This document shows, piece by piece, positions 45,294-57,684 of a stretch of 64,000 nucleotides of DNA. This DNA is from Ligustrum vulgare (Eukaryota; Streptophyta; Magnoliopsida; Lamiales; Oleaceae). Location: positions 60,720,234 through 60,784,233 of the forward strand of contig OY743174.1 of NCBI GenBank assembly GCA_963555705.1, read 5' to 3'. The position numbers and the translations under genes were made by a program. Numbering within the stretch: position 1 is the stretch's first letter; the number at the start of each line of letters is the position of its first letter. The notes below the pieces were generated by a model. That model was not told where the DNA came from, did no database searches, and saw only the letters and a program-made list of their open reading frames with translations.

Positions 45294-47365
45294 AAGCAGA
45301 AACTGACCCCTACAAAATTCCAACCAAGCACAACATGCGGATGGCATTATATTGGCTTGTGCAAGGATGTCAACCAGGAGACTCCCCGGTGTTCCATTAT
45401 TCTGGTCATGGTTCACGACAGAGGAACTACAATGGAGATGAAGTTGATGGATATGATGAAACCCTATGTCCCCTGGACTTTGAGACACAGGGTATGATTG
45501 TTGATGATGAAATTAATGCGTCTATTGTCAGACCTCTACCCCATGGTGTTAAGCTTCATGCAATAATAGATGCCTGCCATAGCGGAACTGTTCTAGACTT
45601 ACCATTTCTTTGCAGGATGAACAGGTAGACTTCAAATACAGTATTGCTGGTATAAAGTCTAACATCTTGTAATCTGTGTCTCGTAATTGTTTGTAGAAGG
45701 AATGCCTTTGTTATCTGGGTACCTTAAAGCTAACATGGACATCTCATTGTAGCTCTAAATATTAGAAGAATTGAGGATTCATAGTATCTCTTCCATACCC
45801 TTGGATACCATCTGCAAATAACCTTGAGAAAAGTATTTGCTAACTGTGTTTGTTTCTTGGTGAAGGGCATTTATTAATTATTAGCCATTCTTTTTATTAC
45901 ACTTCGATGCTATTTCAATTTTATGTTTCTTATATAAAATTGAAGTTACAATCACTTGTGGGTTTGTCACCTTAGTCATCAAAACAGAAGAAAAAGAGCA
46001 ATGCTAAGCCAGAACATCGTGAATTCGAATCTATGCCTAGTCTCCAAAAACCTGACCTTAAAACTGAAAACCATCTTTGTTTTCCCTTTCTGCTGGTAAT
46101 TAGAATGTTGTAATATGTATACTTTTTAAGTTCTGCATATAAAATTGCATTTATGATTGCGGATTCTTAACCCTATCAATGTGACCTACATAAAAATGAG
46201 AATCGTAATTATTATTACCAGGTCCATTCTGGAAAACTCAATGACAGAAATGGACAATATGTATGGGAGGACCATCGTCCCAGGTCTGGTGCGTGGAAAG
46301 GATCGAACGGTGGTGAAGTCATTTCCTTTAGCGGTTGCGATGATGATCAGACCTCTGCCGATACATCTGTAAGTTTAGTAAACCTGATTTGATTAGCATT
46401 CTTCATATCTTGATATGGAAAGAAGACCTAGCGATTGATCTGACAACTTCTATGAACAGGCTTTATCAAAAGTCACTTCAACAGGTGCCATGACCTTTTG
46501 TTTTATTCAAGCAATTGAGCGAGGGCATGGGACTACATATGGTAGCATATTGACTGCTATGCGTACTGCAATTCGAGATGCAGGAGGCTCGGGGCCTGAC
46601 CTCGGGGGTGGTGGTATTACATCCCTTCTCACGATGCTTGTCACAGGAGGCAGTCTCAGCTCTGGTGGATTGAGACAGGTTATCTTTTCCATTTTTCGAC
46701 TGATTTAAATATTTTTAGGCAATGGACCTTATTGATCTTGGATTTGAAGGACATTAGTGCATTCTGTTCAGGTGTCACATTACTCTACGCTAAAAAAGTT
46801 AAATATTTTCAAGCACACTTCTCCAATAAAATAATAAATGTAACTAAAAACTTTTCCGTATATTTTAACCACACATTCAAACACATTTTTACCATAATTG
46901 GTATCAAACAAGGGCATAGTAAATTATATTTTTCTGAATAAAAAAATAAATGGATACTATACCCCTAAATCTACTATAACACCATGTATCTAATAATACC
47001 CCTTATAATGTAATAGTAAGTTTTTATATGGCTTAATCCGGTGTGCTAAACGTGGTCTAATGGTATTCCTTTGACCTTCCCCGGAATATTTTACCTCGAA
47101 TTTACCTATATGGCGATCGTTGAATATATTGATTCTGTTTTAGTGGCATATATATTAGGTCTAGCACCTTTTTTTTGCTGATTCTCCTTGCAACTAATGA
47201 AAGTTTACCTAGTAGCTAGTATTATTATGTTTTCATTGACCTGTTTAATTGTACATGAAATTCGAAAAATGAAGGAGAGTTTCTAATGATCTTTTCTGGT
47301 AACAGGAGCCGCAGCTGACCGCATGCCAACCGTTCGACGTGTATGCAAAGCCATTTTCCTTGTGA
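45294..47365 (+). CDS. Type I metacaspase, four 3' exons (5' part missing)
   Basis: Plant metacaspases are Arg/Lys-specific cysteine proteases of the cytosol and nucleus linked to programmed cell death. Exons: 45294-45624, 46248-46368, 46460-46678 and 47306-47365. All have GT-AG borders and compatible phases, giving about 243 residues ending AKPFSL-stop. The first carries HYSGHGSRQ with the catalytic His and IIDACHSGT with the catalytic Cys of the p20 domain. The others read NGQYVWEDHRPRSGAWKG, FSGCDDDQTSADTS and GAMTFCFIQAIERGHGTTYG of the p10 part. The expected upstream exons (N-terminal prodomain with LSD1-type zinc finger and start of p20, about 130-170 residues) are not visible in the window; only retroelements lie upstream. 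It may be a 5'-truncated pseudogene, or a gene with a distant first exon. Confidence 0.85.
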
Positions 47366-50228
47366 TATTATGTTTTTTTCCTTCATTTTTATCTGGTCGG
47401 AGTAGTTAGTTATTCCAGATTTGGTGTTATTGGATAGTAGAACGTGTTATTATTGTAATTATCTGGTGACAAATTGTGGCCGTTATAGCTAATAATTTCT
47501 AATAATTTTACTTCATTTGCTACAATGCACAGATATATTGATGTGAATTTAGTAATTACACTCTTTTATTTCATGGTGGAGTCGCTCAAATTCCTTAATT
47601 ACCATCTTTATCACGTCCCCTACCTCTTCTGCAGCCTGCGGGGCAACATTTTTTTTTAATTGAAAATCTTGACACATGCACAACTCTTTTTTTTTGTAAA
47701 GTAAAAAATAGTGGGCGATAATCTTTGATAGTCGAAATTCAATGAGATATTGTTATGTGATCGTTAATAAACAAATTTTACCAAACAGTGGCTAAAAAGC
47801 GACAAACGACGAGATCATAGTAGCAAGTAAAAATGGTCTAAAAAATGGATTTAATAATCAAATTTATTTTGCGTTCAATAATTTATGCATGATGATTTCA
47901 ACATTTAAACTTTGCCAAAACATCATTGCCGCCTTGCAAGCTTTCTAATAGACTTTGAATTGCTCAAAATGAATAATCATAGCGTAAGATACCGCGAGAA
48001 ATATTAATAATAAATTTTTTATTAAACTCTTGGTCCTAAGGATAGAAGGTTTGCTTTCTCCCAACATTTTGTAGGTATACCTGCTCAAACAAGTTCTACC
48101 CAACAAAAATTGGATGAGCAGAAAAAAGATCAGGTTCGTGGTTCTCCTGTCCTGTCTAACCTGGCAGTTTGGACTTTGGAGAGTTTCTTTCAACTGTCAA
48201 AATATAAGAATGTAACGCATCATTCTGGATAAAGAGACAAACGTGCCTTAAGTCACGCGATTGTGAACTTATCATGAAAAGGAAGAATGGAGGTTCAAAT
48301 TAAGCTAATGATGCTGCACATTCATCATAACGACGGGAAACTCTTATTTTGGCTCCGGTAAGTAAATTAAAAGTAGCAGCTGACATAGAACACGTAACTT
48401 TTATCCCCTTACTTCTTTATGTTAGATATTTTTCATCATTTTGCATGTTTATCTTTTGTTTTGCCAATGTTTTGCCGCCCTAACAAGCATTTTCCGCTTC
48501 GCAACGGGGATTGACCTACATGGTCAGGTCGCAGGGAAGAGAATTTTATTTTCAGAATTATTTGAATCAGTATATGGCTGTTCTCCAACCAATACATCTT
48601 TTCGTTTTTAAAAGTTTCTTCCAACATATACATTCATTCAATTCAAGGGACACACCTATTTGAATGGTTGTCTCCATCTCTATAAATTCTGGACGAATTT
48701 TCATTTGTAAAACACATTCATTATTCATATTCTTCTCTCTTTCTTTTGGCATCATCAGATGTTTTATAGAGTATGTTCTTGATTTGATTAAATAGTCACA
48801 GTGTGAATCAAACGCTCCCATTATATTATGAGAGAGATTTCTATCATACCCTAGTCGTGTCCTTGTTGGATAGGGGAAAACACCTCTAAAAAGATAACGA
48901 TTTTCATTAGTTTTTTAAGATTTTCCTACACATTTCACAACACTTTATACAAATCTTCTGTGCAAGTCCAACAAAATTCAAATAGAAAAATTAAAAGATT
49001 GTAATGAATGGTTTCGTTTCATTTTCAGGAAGGAGGCAGTCACGGGAATTCTTAGGGCGGAACATAAACATCCATATCACGCAATTGTGGAAGAAAAAGG
49101 AGATTGGAAGACATCAAGTACTAAAGCTTCATTTCATAAGTTGGTGGCAAGAAAATGAATTTTGGTAAATTTCGAAGATATTTACTATAAATTTTATTGC
49201 TGCTAAGTTTTTAATTATATAAAGTCTATCCCTTCGTGCCTGGTATTTCATCATTTTCTCTGTTTGTGAAATAGAAAAGATAAAATTGCATCTAATGTAG
49301 GCTGTGGCAGGTGAAAACCATTTTGTTCAGTGTTTCCCATTGTTTCTTGAATTTGCAAATAACTTGCACATATTTAGCACGTAAAAAATTTGCAAATAAC
49401 TTGCACATATTTAGCACGTAAAATTCTGTTCCCGTTTATACACAAAGACAAAACCTTTGTTTTCATACCACGCTATAACGCCCAAGAACCTCATGCCCGG
49501 AAGGTACTACTTGACTTAAATTTCATGACATACAAGTATTTGATTTCAGCCTCTAGAAATAATAAGGGACCAACTGGTTTCAATTTTCATTTAGTGGACT
49601 GAAAACAAGTTTTCACAATGCAAGGAAAGCTAGATCAGAAGCATGGGCAGACCTGGATCAATATATTTAACAATCCAAAGAGTGAAGTAAAGGCAATGTT
49701 TTCCTCAACAAAATGTTGTTCTGAGGCTACAAACTCAATGGAGGCTTCAAGGATAGTTATACACTGGAAAAATTATGCGCAGAATACAAAATTAAACTTC
49801 TTTTGATTGAGTGAAGAATAATAAAAAAATCAAAAACTGTAAAATGCAAAACAAAAATAAGAACAGTGAAGCAGGTTTCGAGCAGATTTTGGAACTGGGA
49901 CTCGTGTGAGCATAGTTTCTTTAAAACAGATTCATCCTCTGACCGTCTTAGCTTGAGAATAAAGTGGAATAATGAAAAGTTAACGTAGTACAATGTTACC
50001 GTCACAATCCTTAGTCATTCTCCAACACTACCAGATGTTGAATGGAATCCATCTGTGGAAAAGCAAGCTATGTTGCGCAGACAAGCTTTACACATACCAT
50101 CTAAGGACATCTTGGGTGACAAGGGGGATAAATAAGCTCAAAAGCACAGTTTATCTGATCTAATGTTCTCTTCTTCCTCAAATGAAAATGAGAATCAAAA
50201 GAAACCTGCTGCAAGAGTTGAAGATAAA
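47366..50228. other. Downstream of metacaspase, no supported genes
   Basis: AT-rich sequence. A possible exon-like frame at about 49025-49165 (KEAVTGILRAEHKHPYHAIV, then a stop) follows a TTTTCAG acceptor but resembles nothing I know. A 37-bp unit (TTTGCAAATAACTTGCACAT...) is tandemly duplicated at about 49352-49425. Confidence 0.45.
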
Positions 50229-50628
50229 ATCTCATGGGGGAGTTGATAATTGAATTAACATTTATCATATAGAAGCTAAAGAAAAAAAACGTTGACATAG
50301 CAAAATTAATGTGATCTTTCTAAAATTTTTAAAGGCATACACTTATTTCATTATCTTCGTAATTTTGAATATCTTTGTTCAGAATTTACCAATGAATTAC
50401 TACTTGGTAGATTACAAATTTATTTCTAAGTGGACGCATGCATTTGCATCTTTTGCAAGTTTTCTGCACACGAAATACACATTCTCTTTGCTTTATGGAA
50501 AATTGAGATTTTCTTATTTTTAGCCTAAATTCTAAGCTCAATCACGAATAACTCGAAGAATCAACTTTTTGTCATGGCTACAGGCTTCATTTCTCTGGTC
50601 TACCTATTGTTATGGTAATGCTTGGGAA
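50229..50628. repeat. Third copy of a block A/C segment
   Basis: It is related to about 14905-15320 and to 63755-64000 (shared CTCATGGGGGA.TTGA.AATTGAATTAAC) but more diverged. It joins abruptly to R2 at about 50629. Confidence 0.65.
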
Positions 50629-50979
50629 CAATGCACCTATGTGGCACTTAATTTATTTAAAATCTTGAACACACAAACAGTAAATGTACTTTTTGCCTTG
50701 TTTCAGAATCATACTTGAATTGGTTTTGTTCCAAGCGAGAATCACAATGTTGGTTTGTTTGCTAACACGTATAAAAGGAAGCTCATATTCCGAGGACTCT
50801 TTTGTGGTGGACAAGCTACATGATAAATCTTGTTTTCACACCTTTAGTAGGATGAAGCCCTGAGGCATCCAAAGAATCCTGGTAAATGTCAAACTGTTCC
50901 GTTTCTGTTGAATGGGAGCGTATGAAAAGGTACAGTGCATAGAGATCAATACCACCTTGTGTTCAAATTCAAAAGTGGT

Positions 50980-51480
50980 TGGTGAGCCTTCTGTCCTGTC
51001 AAATAGACTCTACTGCAATGTTGGGGGTTCCAACCAGGAAGAATCTCCTGAAGAAGTGTGCTATAGCAGATATAAGTTTCTCTATAGAAGGATTGTCAAA
51101 TGGGTCTGCAATGGAAGTAGAGCCAAGTCCTTTATTTATTTCATTGTTTTCTCTCCCCTGTAAGTGAGTGGTCATCTCTGCAAACTGACTCCCTTCTCAT
51201 ATATATATCAGCAATTTTGGTCTCACTAGGCACAATGTGTTGCAGAGTTTCAGCAAACTTATTCAGGAAAGGAGTCCTAGAATGCTATATTTCGATCGTG
51301 CGTAAAGTGTGTCCCTCATCAAGAATAACCCATCAAGGGTTTTCAATAATTATCTTCTTTGATGCATCCCCCAACTCCACTTGGATCAGAAGTCCTCAGT
51401 TCAGTGAGATCAATACTTCCAGCTAATTCTTCCTGATATTTTCTTAACCTGACAAACTGCACAAAGGCTGCTCGCGGCAG
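50980..51480 (-). pseudogene. CLASSY-like helicase fragment (R2)
   Basis: On the minus strand DLTELRTSDP is followed closely by IIIENP-stop-WVILDEGHTLRTIEI (about 51365-51290), which keeps the DEGH motif II of the plant DRD1/CLASSY SNF2 group. The helicase sequence between the two segments is missing, so this is an internally deleted pseudogene. R1 lacks the motif II part at the equivalent place. Confidence 0.55.
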
Positions 51481-52109
51481 AATGGAAGCAATTGCATTTT
51501 TAGCAAAGCCACGATTAACCTGCTGGTGATCAAACGATGATATAGAACAAAATGTAACATATTATTCAATGAAACAAAATACTCTTTTATATCCAACAAT
51601 AGGAAGACTCCCAATTATCAGATGAATCAGAATTCACCGTTGAGAAATCCTCTTTATCCACATTAATCAAATCAATTATTACTAGAAGGAAATTCCCTCA
51701 TGAATCCAAAAATGGCTTTTTCAACTTTTGATTGCTTCTTGAGAATTTCCCACTTCTATTGAGTTTGACTAGAAATAGCTCACATGAAAACTGCAATCAG
51801 TTTCTCCTTATTTTTTACAGGTTAAATGTCATTTTATTTATATACTATTTTTTTTTTTGGGGGAGGAAATATCCTTCCTTGAAAATCCACATTCGCCTAG
51901 GATATGATTTTACTGATAAGGTAAAAATTAAAAATGCAAAAGGTGGAGGAATGTATGTGCCTTACCTCCCAAAATGATACAAGATGCAATCTAAATGAGA
52001 CTAGATGATAGTAAGCTGAAAATTACAAGCATCAATAAAAAAAACAAGAAAATAACAAGTTACGTGCTAAAAACCAAAACTAGCAAGATAGGAATTTAAG
52101 TACTTAGAA

Positions 52110-52480
52110 CTGAAATGAAGGCATGCCAATTCTGTCTAGCCTGATCAGTCCTCTCACGTAACCTTTGAGTTCATCCTCAGTCATCTTCTTAAATTGTTTC
52201 TCCTTTGAGTTCATCCTCAGTCATCTTCTTAAATTGTTTCTCCACAATGCCTTCGTCACCCAGACAATCCGCCACTCTGTTACCCTCTCCCCATAAATGT
52301 GACATGACCACCTCCATTTTACCAAGTTTTAGATGGATAGATTTCAATGTATATTGAATTTCCCACGTTCCAACTTGCTGTTGTACAGGTAATATGACAT
52401 CTTTGGAATCAGTTTCGACCCAAACTTTTCGAACATCGGATAACCAGCATAGATGAAGACCAGTTACCTTTCAGTTGTGA
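52110..52480 (-). pseudogene. LINE-type RNase H (RVT_3) fragment, R2 copy
   Basis: Better preserved than the R1 copy. In minus sense VWVETDSKDVILPVQQQVGT leads into EIQYTLKSIHLKLGKMEVV and GNRVADCLGDEG, the RNase H-like domain of plant LINE ORF2 with the acidic and R-V-A-D signatures. A 40-bp direct duplication (52163-52202/52203-52242) disrupts the C-terminal end. Confidence 0.6.
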
Positions 52481-53129
52481 GTTTGTAGGTATGATAGTAT
52501 ATTAAATCAAGGTTCTTTATGTAGACAAACATTTTTACATGCAAATTATATGCGAAATCAAGAAACAATGTGTGAACACCAGCCTACACACGAGCACAAA
52601 AATTAAAACCCGTCAGTCAAAACAAAATGGAGGCATGGTGAACGATGCATCTACGTGAGAATTATTTTATTTAAAACCTTAGATTAAACTCTCAAATTGT
52701 ATTATGTATATGAAATTTATGCTTGTTTCAGAATCTTATTTGAACTGGATTTTGCTCCAAATCACGCCTCATAATTTTGGTTTGACAAAAATCCATAACA
52801 CTTATACAAGGAAGTTTCATATGTTCTTGACTCCTGTCCTTTCTAGATAACTTCCATTATCTAAATCTTGTAGTTGGAAAGGGATGAGAAGTTAAACATA
52901 GCACAAAGAAGCAATATAACCAGAACGCATAAGTTATCCAGTCAAACTTGCCTAGAGCCAAACCGGCACATCCTAATATGATGGTCTTTTGAAAAACTTA
53001 GATTTGTGAAGTTTAATATAGAAACACTGGTTCTTTACCTATAATGCAAAGAATATTTGACAAATATTTATTAAATTCAAACGTGTAGAATATTCTGCAA
53101 GTATTTTATGACGAAAAATTCCATCGTCA

Positions 53130-53605
53130 GTATCTCAACATTCCATCGCCATCTTCTGTTGCCGAAGGCTCCTCTCTTAGGACAGCATCTTCTCCCAATT
53201 CATTGAGGTTGATATATAGTTAACTTCCTTTACATGTGTTTCTTGTGGACTGTTGTATCCACCAAGAAATCATACTTCAAATAACCTGGAGTTTTTCCCT
53301 TCCTCAAGCCCTTCCTATTCCCACTAGTATTTTGGAAATAGTTGGTGCTTTTAACGACTGGTTGAGGTGTCGATTCAGGAGCTTCCAACAAAAAGAATTC
53401 CAAAAACTTAAAGTTTATGAGATACAAAATACAATCTCAGATTAGTGGGAAAAAAATTGATCATTCTTTTACACTTACCTCCGGTACTAATAGAGGAAGA
53501 TTCAATAACTGGAGATGACACAAGAGGTGGAACATGAGTTTGCGAAGGAGTTAGCACAGGATCTGACTGATGAGCTGGCTCACCAGTTTGTGAAAATGCT
53601 GCCAA
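53130..53605 (-). pseudogene. Exon-like fragments (R2 copy)
   Basis: The same minus-strand pieces as at 25430-25899, including the GTAAGTG donor near 53483 and the APESTPQPVVK segment, with few changes between copies. Function unknown. Confidence 0.4.
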
Positions 53606-53679
53606 GCATAAATCAAATCCTGCATTAACATCTCACAAAAGTCTGTACAAAAAATATTCACCATACTCTCTAAACTTAG

Positions 53680-54327
53680 AGTGTGTTTGATTCTAGTTAA
53701 AATGAGTTTTTTTTGAAATAAATAGTGATTTTTAAGAGAATAGATGGTTGAAATTTGGTTGAAAAGACAAATATTGTAGGCTTGACTTTTAATAGATGGT
53801 TGAGATTGAGTACTGTAGAAAAATCAGAAAATTTTAAGGGATAATTGCATTTTATACTATATTTTTAGGGCTAATTGCACAAATAACCATTTGAAGAAAA
53901 AATTGGAAAAATACGCTCATCATCTTCTTCCCTCTTCATGCTGCTACGATGCTACCTTCCCCGACCGCACAACCACCAAGCCACCACCCAACCACCACCA
54001 CCACCACCGTCTTCTTGGTCATTGGAAATGGCCGGAGAACATGACGTCGTCACTGCTGCATTCTTATTGGAGGCGAAAAATATGGCTAACTGTGTTGTTG
54101 TGTGTGCAATGTTTGTGCGGTGGTGGTGCTGGTGATTTGAAGGTGGTGCAGTGATCGTGAGGCACTATTGCTGGTGCACGGTGGTAGTACAACCAAGCAG
54201 ATCGAAGCCGATTGTTATGCTGTGTGTGCGGTGGTGGTGGTGATTTGAAGGTGGTGCGATAGACGGGCGGTTGTGGTTCTACTTTTTGTACAAATGCCCC
54301 AAAATTTTAATGAAAACCAAACATTGG
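53680..54327. mobile_element. TIR element, R2 copy
   Basis: Counterpart of 25973-26650 with the same CTTAG flanks (53675-53679, 54328-54332). It is slightly shorter inside, with fewer CCACCA/GGTGGT units. It was inserted before the R1/R2 duplication. Confidence 0.6.
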
Positions 54328-54455
54328 CTTAGTCACATATCAACAGAACATAAAAACGAAGATAAGTCCCTATTCGCTAAACTTCTTATTGGGCTTCAAT
54401 TAGAATAACGTATTCTAAGAGGAGAAAGAGGCAAGGCCAAGTGAAGGGTAATCAA

Positions 54456-55080
54456 GTGAGGAGGAACAATGTACTCCAGAGACAGAGGGACAAAGTTAGA
54501 GCCGTTATGAACCAATGGCAGAATTAAGTCCTCGGACCATGTGTGATTTGCTTGGTGAACTAACCCAAGATGTGGTTAAATAGGTAAATTTGCAAATCGT
54601 TCATAACATGGAAAAAGTGTATTCAAAATGAAAGAATACACTATGACAATATGTCCAAGCAACTAAGGACTTTACATGACACCATGAATAAGTTAACAGG
54701 ATAAGTTTGTCGGTCAACTTTTCTAAATATAGGGCACCACTTTCAAGCGAGAACAATTGTGGGACATAATCCCACGGTTGTAAGTCCGCCACCTATTGGA
54801 CCATCCTCTTCAAACTAAGGGCGGTTGGAATGGCAGGTTTAAATGGTGATAATGGAACGTCAAACTTGGAGATAACCCAAATGTAAGAGATAATGTCCAA
54901 AATAACGGACAGAATACGCCACGTGTTAATGATGGGGAAATATTCAAACTAATGGTAATAACAGTTTGAACAATGGCGTTTTCACCGCAAATCTGTTACC
55001 AAACCTTAAGCCTCAAGTGATACCGCCAAGAAACCAACCCATAGGTGTCCCTATGATCCCAACGTCTTATTGAGAGATCA
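54456..55080 (+). pseudogene. Gypsy Gag N-terminal remnant
   Basis: Broken plus-strand frames contain RRNNVLQRQRDKVRAVMNQW, then NNGVFTANLLPNLKPQVIPP and RNQPIGVPMIPTSY, the Asn/Pro-rich N-terminal Gag of plant Gypsy elements. The frame is interrupted by stops and ends where the LTR-like sequence at 55081 begins. Confidence 0.6.
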
Positions 55081-55800
55081 TGTAGCGACCAAGAACTTTT
55101 ACGGAATTAAATAATTATTTTAAAACTATGAAACGAGCCGCTACGATCTCACCCATTTTTGAGTTAACGCCGCGACATATTCGTCTAGCCAAGTCGAGAA
55201 ATGTAAAGTCAATTCGATTTTTATTTAAATTCCGAGTTTCCAAAAATTTTATTATTTATTTAAGTTATTCTTTTCAAAATCGTTTTAAAATTTCATTGTG
55301 TCAAGCTCATTTTATCAGATCTATTTTTCCTACACAGTTGATGCACGCGTATTATTTTCTCGAATTTCGTGTCTTTCTTGTCAAGATTTCCATCATGTCC
55401 CATCAACTCATCCTTCCACCAACTACATCAAACCCATACCCTAGCTCTATATCACCTACCCCTCCAAACCCAACTCTCATCATCAGCTCACCACCAAATC
55501 TTCCTAAGCCTCTCCTCTCCTCTCAACACAATCCAAACCACCTCCAAATACAGCTGGCCATTTCACCATTACCACCACCTCCACACAATGTCGTTGCAGC
55601 CAGCCTCTCCTCTCAACCGTCCCAGCTTCCTCCCGGCCCTACCTCCAGCTCCATTGCAGACTCCATTGCAACCTCCAACTCACGACTTCCATCACGCCAC
55701 CAATCCACCATCAACCACCTCAATCAGAAACCAACCACCACCAACACCAAGTCCAATTTGTAAACCACCAACACAACCACCTCGAAAGCACCGGAAAGTT
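55081..55800 (+). mobile_element. Diverged third LTR fragment of the E1/E2 family
   Basis: It starts TGTAGCGACCAAGAACTTTTACG, matching the E1/E2 LTR start except for TG in place of TA, and shares GTTAACGCCGCGAC and TTCGTCTAGCCAAGTC. It is followed by the same kind of G-poor, C-rich sequence that gives long but meaningless proline/serine-rich frames. The right boundary is uncertain. It sits between Gag and integrase pieces of a Gypsy element, so it is probably a nested, deleted insertion. Confidence 0.65.
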
Positions 55801-55919
55801 CTTCTAAGTCAAAATTTGAAATTAGTAAATAGGATAAGGATGAGGAGGATCCAGGGAGACCCCTTGCCATTCAATTCGGTACTCTACCTTCAATCATGAT
55901 AACTACTTGTTGGCCAATG

Positions 55920-56260
55920 AATTTAAAAGTAAGGAGATGTGATAGATTGGAGAGAAGAAATAAAAAGATTATTGAAAGAACCTGATAGGGGAGAGGGATA
56001 GGAAAATGAAGTTACATGCATTACATTATGTGTTAATAGGCGAGGATTTGCACAAGAAACATGCAGATGGAATGCTATTGTAATTTATAAGTTTGGGAAA
56101 ATCCAAGATAATCATGGCCGAAGTTCATGAAGGAATATGTGGAGCCCATCAGGAAGGCCAAAGAAAGAGATGGCTAATCGTTAGAAGTGGGTATTTTTTG
56201 CCCAAAATGGGAGAATTGTGTGTTCAATATGCCAAGAGTTGTCTAGAACATCACTGAAAC
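55920..56260 (+). pseudogene. Gypsy RNase H/integrase remnant
   Basis: Plus-strand pieces read DWREEIKRLL, KLHALHYVLIGEDLHKKHAD and, after a slip, IMAEVHEGICGAHQEGQRKR with SGYFLPKMGELCVQYAKSC. This is the H-x-H...C-x-C zinc-binding domain at the start of Gypsy integrase. The catalytic core is missing; the polypurine-like GGGGATAA and a Gypsy LTR follow. Confidence 0.65.
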
Positions 56261-56466
56261 AAATAAAGGGTGTTGAACGATTCTGTTCACACAAAAGAAC
56301 AAAATACGTTCGAAGTGAAAGGTCATGTATATGCGCAGTAGTGGAAATTGAAGATCCAAATCTCGAGAAAGAAAAACTCATTGGCACACCAAGAGTTTTT
56401 CTACGTAATATTTGTGCATGAATATGGAGAATAGTCTATATTAATTTTTGCCATATTGGGGATAAT

Positions 56467-57100
56467 TGTTGACACATAAAAATACCAAATTCAAAGGTCC
56501 AGTGAATGGCCCAAGGAATGAGGCCCACTTGAAGAGTTTAGAGAATAGGTTCAAATGAACCCACATGCAGGCCCACAAGCAGAGCGATGGAGCGAGGAGA
56601 CTAGCATCTCTCAAGCCTGGAAAATGCCCAAAGTCTGGACGAACGTGGTGATTCATTATTATAAAATGGCAGTTATTAAGCAGTTAATGGGCAACCTTAT
56701 CACATCCCCACGATTCGGGAAATTCGGTTGAGCATTGGGAGTAGTGGCAGCAGTTATCACGGCGGTTTCTTGACATCCATTATCGAGAAAGTGGGCAGTT
56801 ACAAAGCGATAGAGCGATTTACAAGCAGTTTCGAAAGAGGAAAACTGCTCAAGGAGTGTAAAAGAGAAAGAAGAACACGGAAGAAGGGATCAATCGATCA
56901 ACTTTCAAATAGAGAATATGTAATTTTTTATCTTTACTTTCCTTGTAAAATCCTAATTTAGTTTGTGTGCTTTCGCCCCTTGGCGACCTTTCTTTGCTTT
57001 CGTTGTACTCTCCCCCTTGTTGGGATTTTGTCCCGAGAGGTTGTTATTCCTTACACTTCGTCTGAATCCCTTTTAATTGTTAGCAAACCCCTTTCACGCG
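56467..57100 (+). repeat. Gypsy 3' LTR
   Basis: It starts TGTTGACACATAAAAATACC after a GGGGATAAT tract and matches the fragment at 38014. It contains a CCTTGGCGACC/TTGTACTCTCCC type U5 region. The exact end, near 57080-57110, was not fixed. Confidence 0.65.
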
Positions 57101-57110
57101 AAACAGGTTG

Positions 57111-57681
57111 AAGTTCAGCCATTGAAGAGTGTAGCTACATATATCACTACAAATCTAAAAACAGACTTCTAACTTTGACTATATATAGTGAATCAAAAGG
57201 TTAATATGCATTCAAAGTTGGTCACATAGTGATGCATTTAGCAGTCGAGCATTGTCTTGTATGAGGATGAGGGACAAATCCAAGCAAGCTAGGGTGTGAG
57301 GCTGGTTATACAAGGAAGCTGCAAATTACTGCTATTTTATTTAATGTTAACATTGAGTAAGTTAATTAACATCATACATCATTTAGATTTTATGTTACAA
57401 CGAGTCTATATAACACATGTTCCTCGTTGTGATTCACTATGTTGTTCTACAATACATTGCGATATCGTCCATGTGTACCTATAGCAGCACAAGACACGGA
57501 AGAGTCTCATATCTTACTATAGACCTCAGGGACGTTGTTTTGTGCATATTGAAGAACAATAGAATAAGGTAGTTTTCAACTTCTTTTTCTTTCTTAACAC
57601 TAAATAACATTATCATATCCACTTTATCAAACATGCAAGCAAATATATTCCGATAATACTTAATTATTTGAGAATCCAAAT
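57111..57681. other. Unassigned sequence
   Basis: AT-rich, with no recognised gene, up to the CACTA target site. Confidence 0.4.
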
Positions 57682-57684
57682 TAT

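Larger units (their letters stand above)
50629..54455. repeat. R2: segmental duplicate of 23079-26782
   Basis: It is collinear with R1 over about 3.8 kb, including the helicase exon piece, RNase H fragment, exon-like pieces and TIR element. The right end is cut by Gypsy sequence after AGGGTAATCA. Differences are mostly point changes and small indels. Confidence 0.85.
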
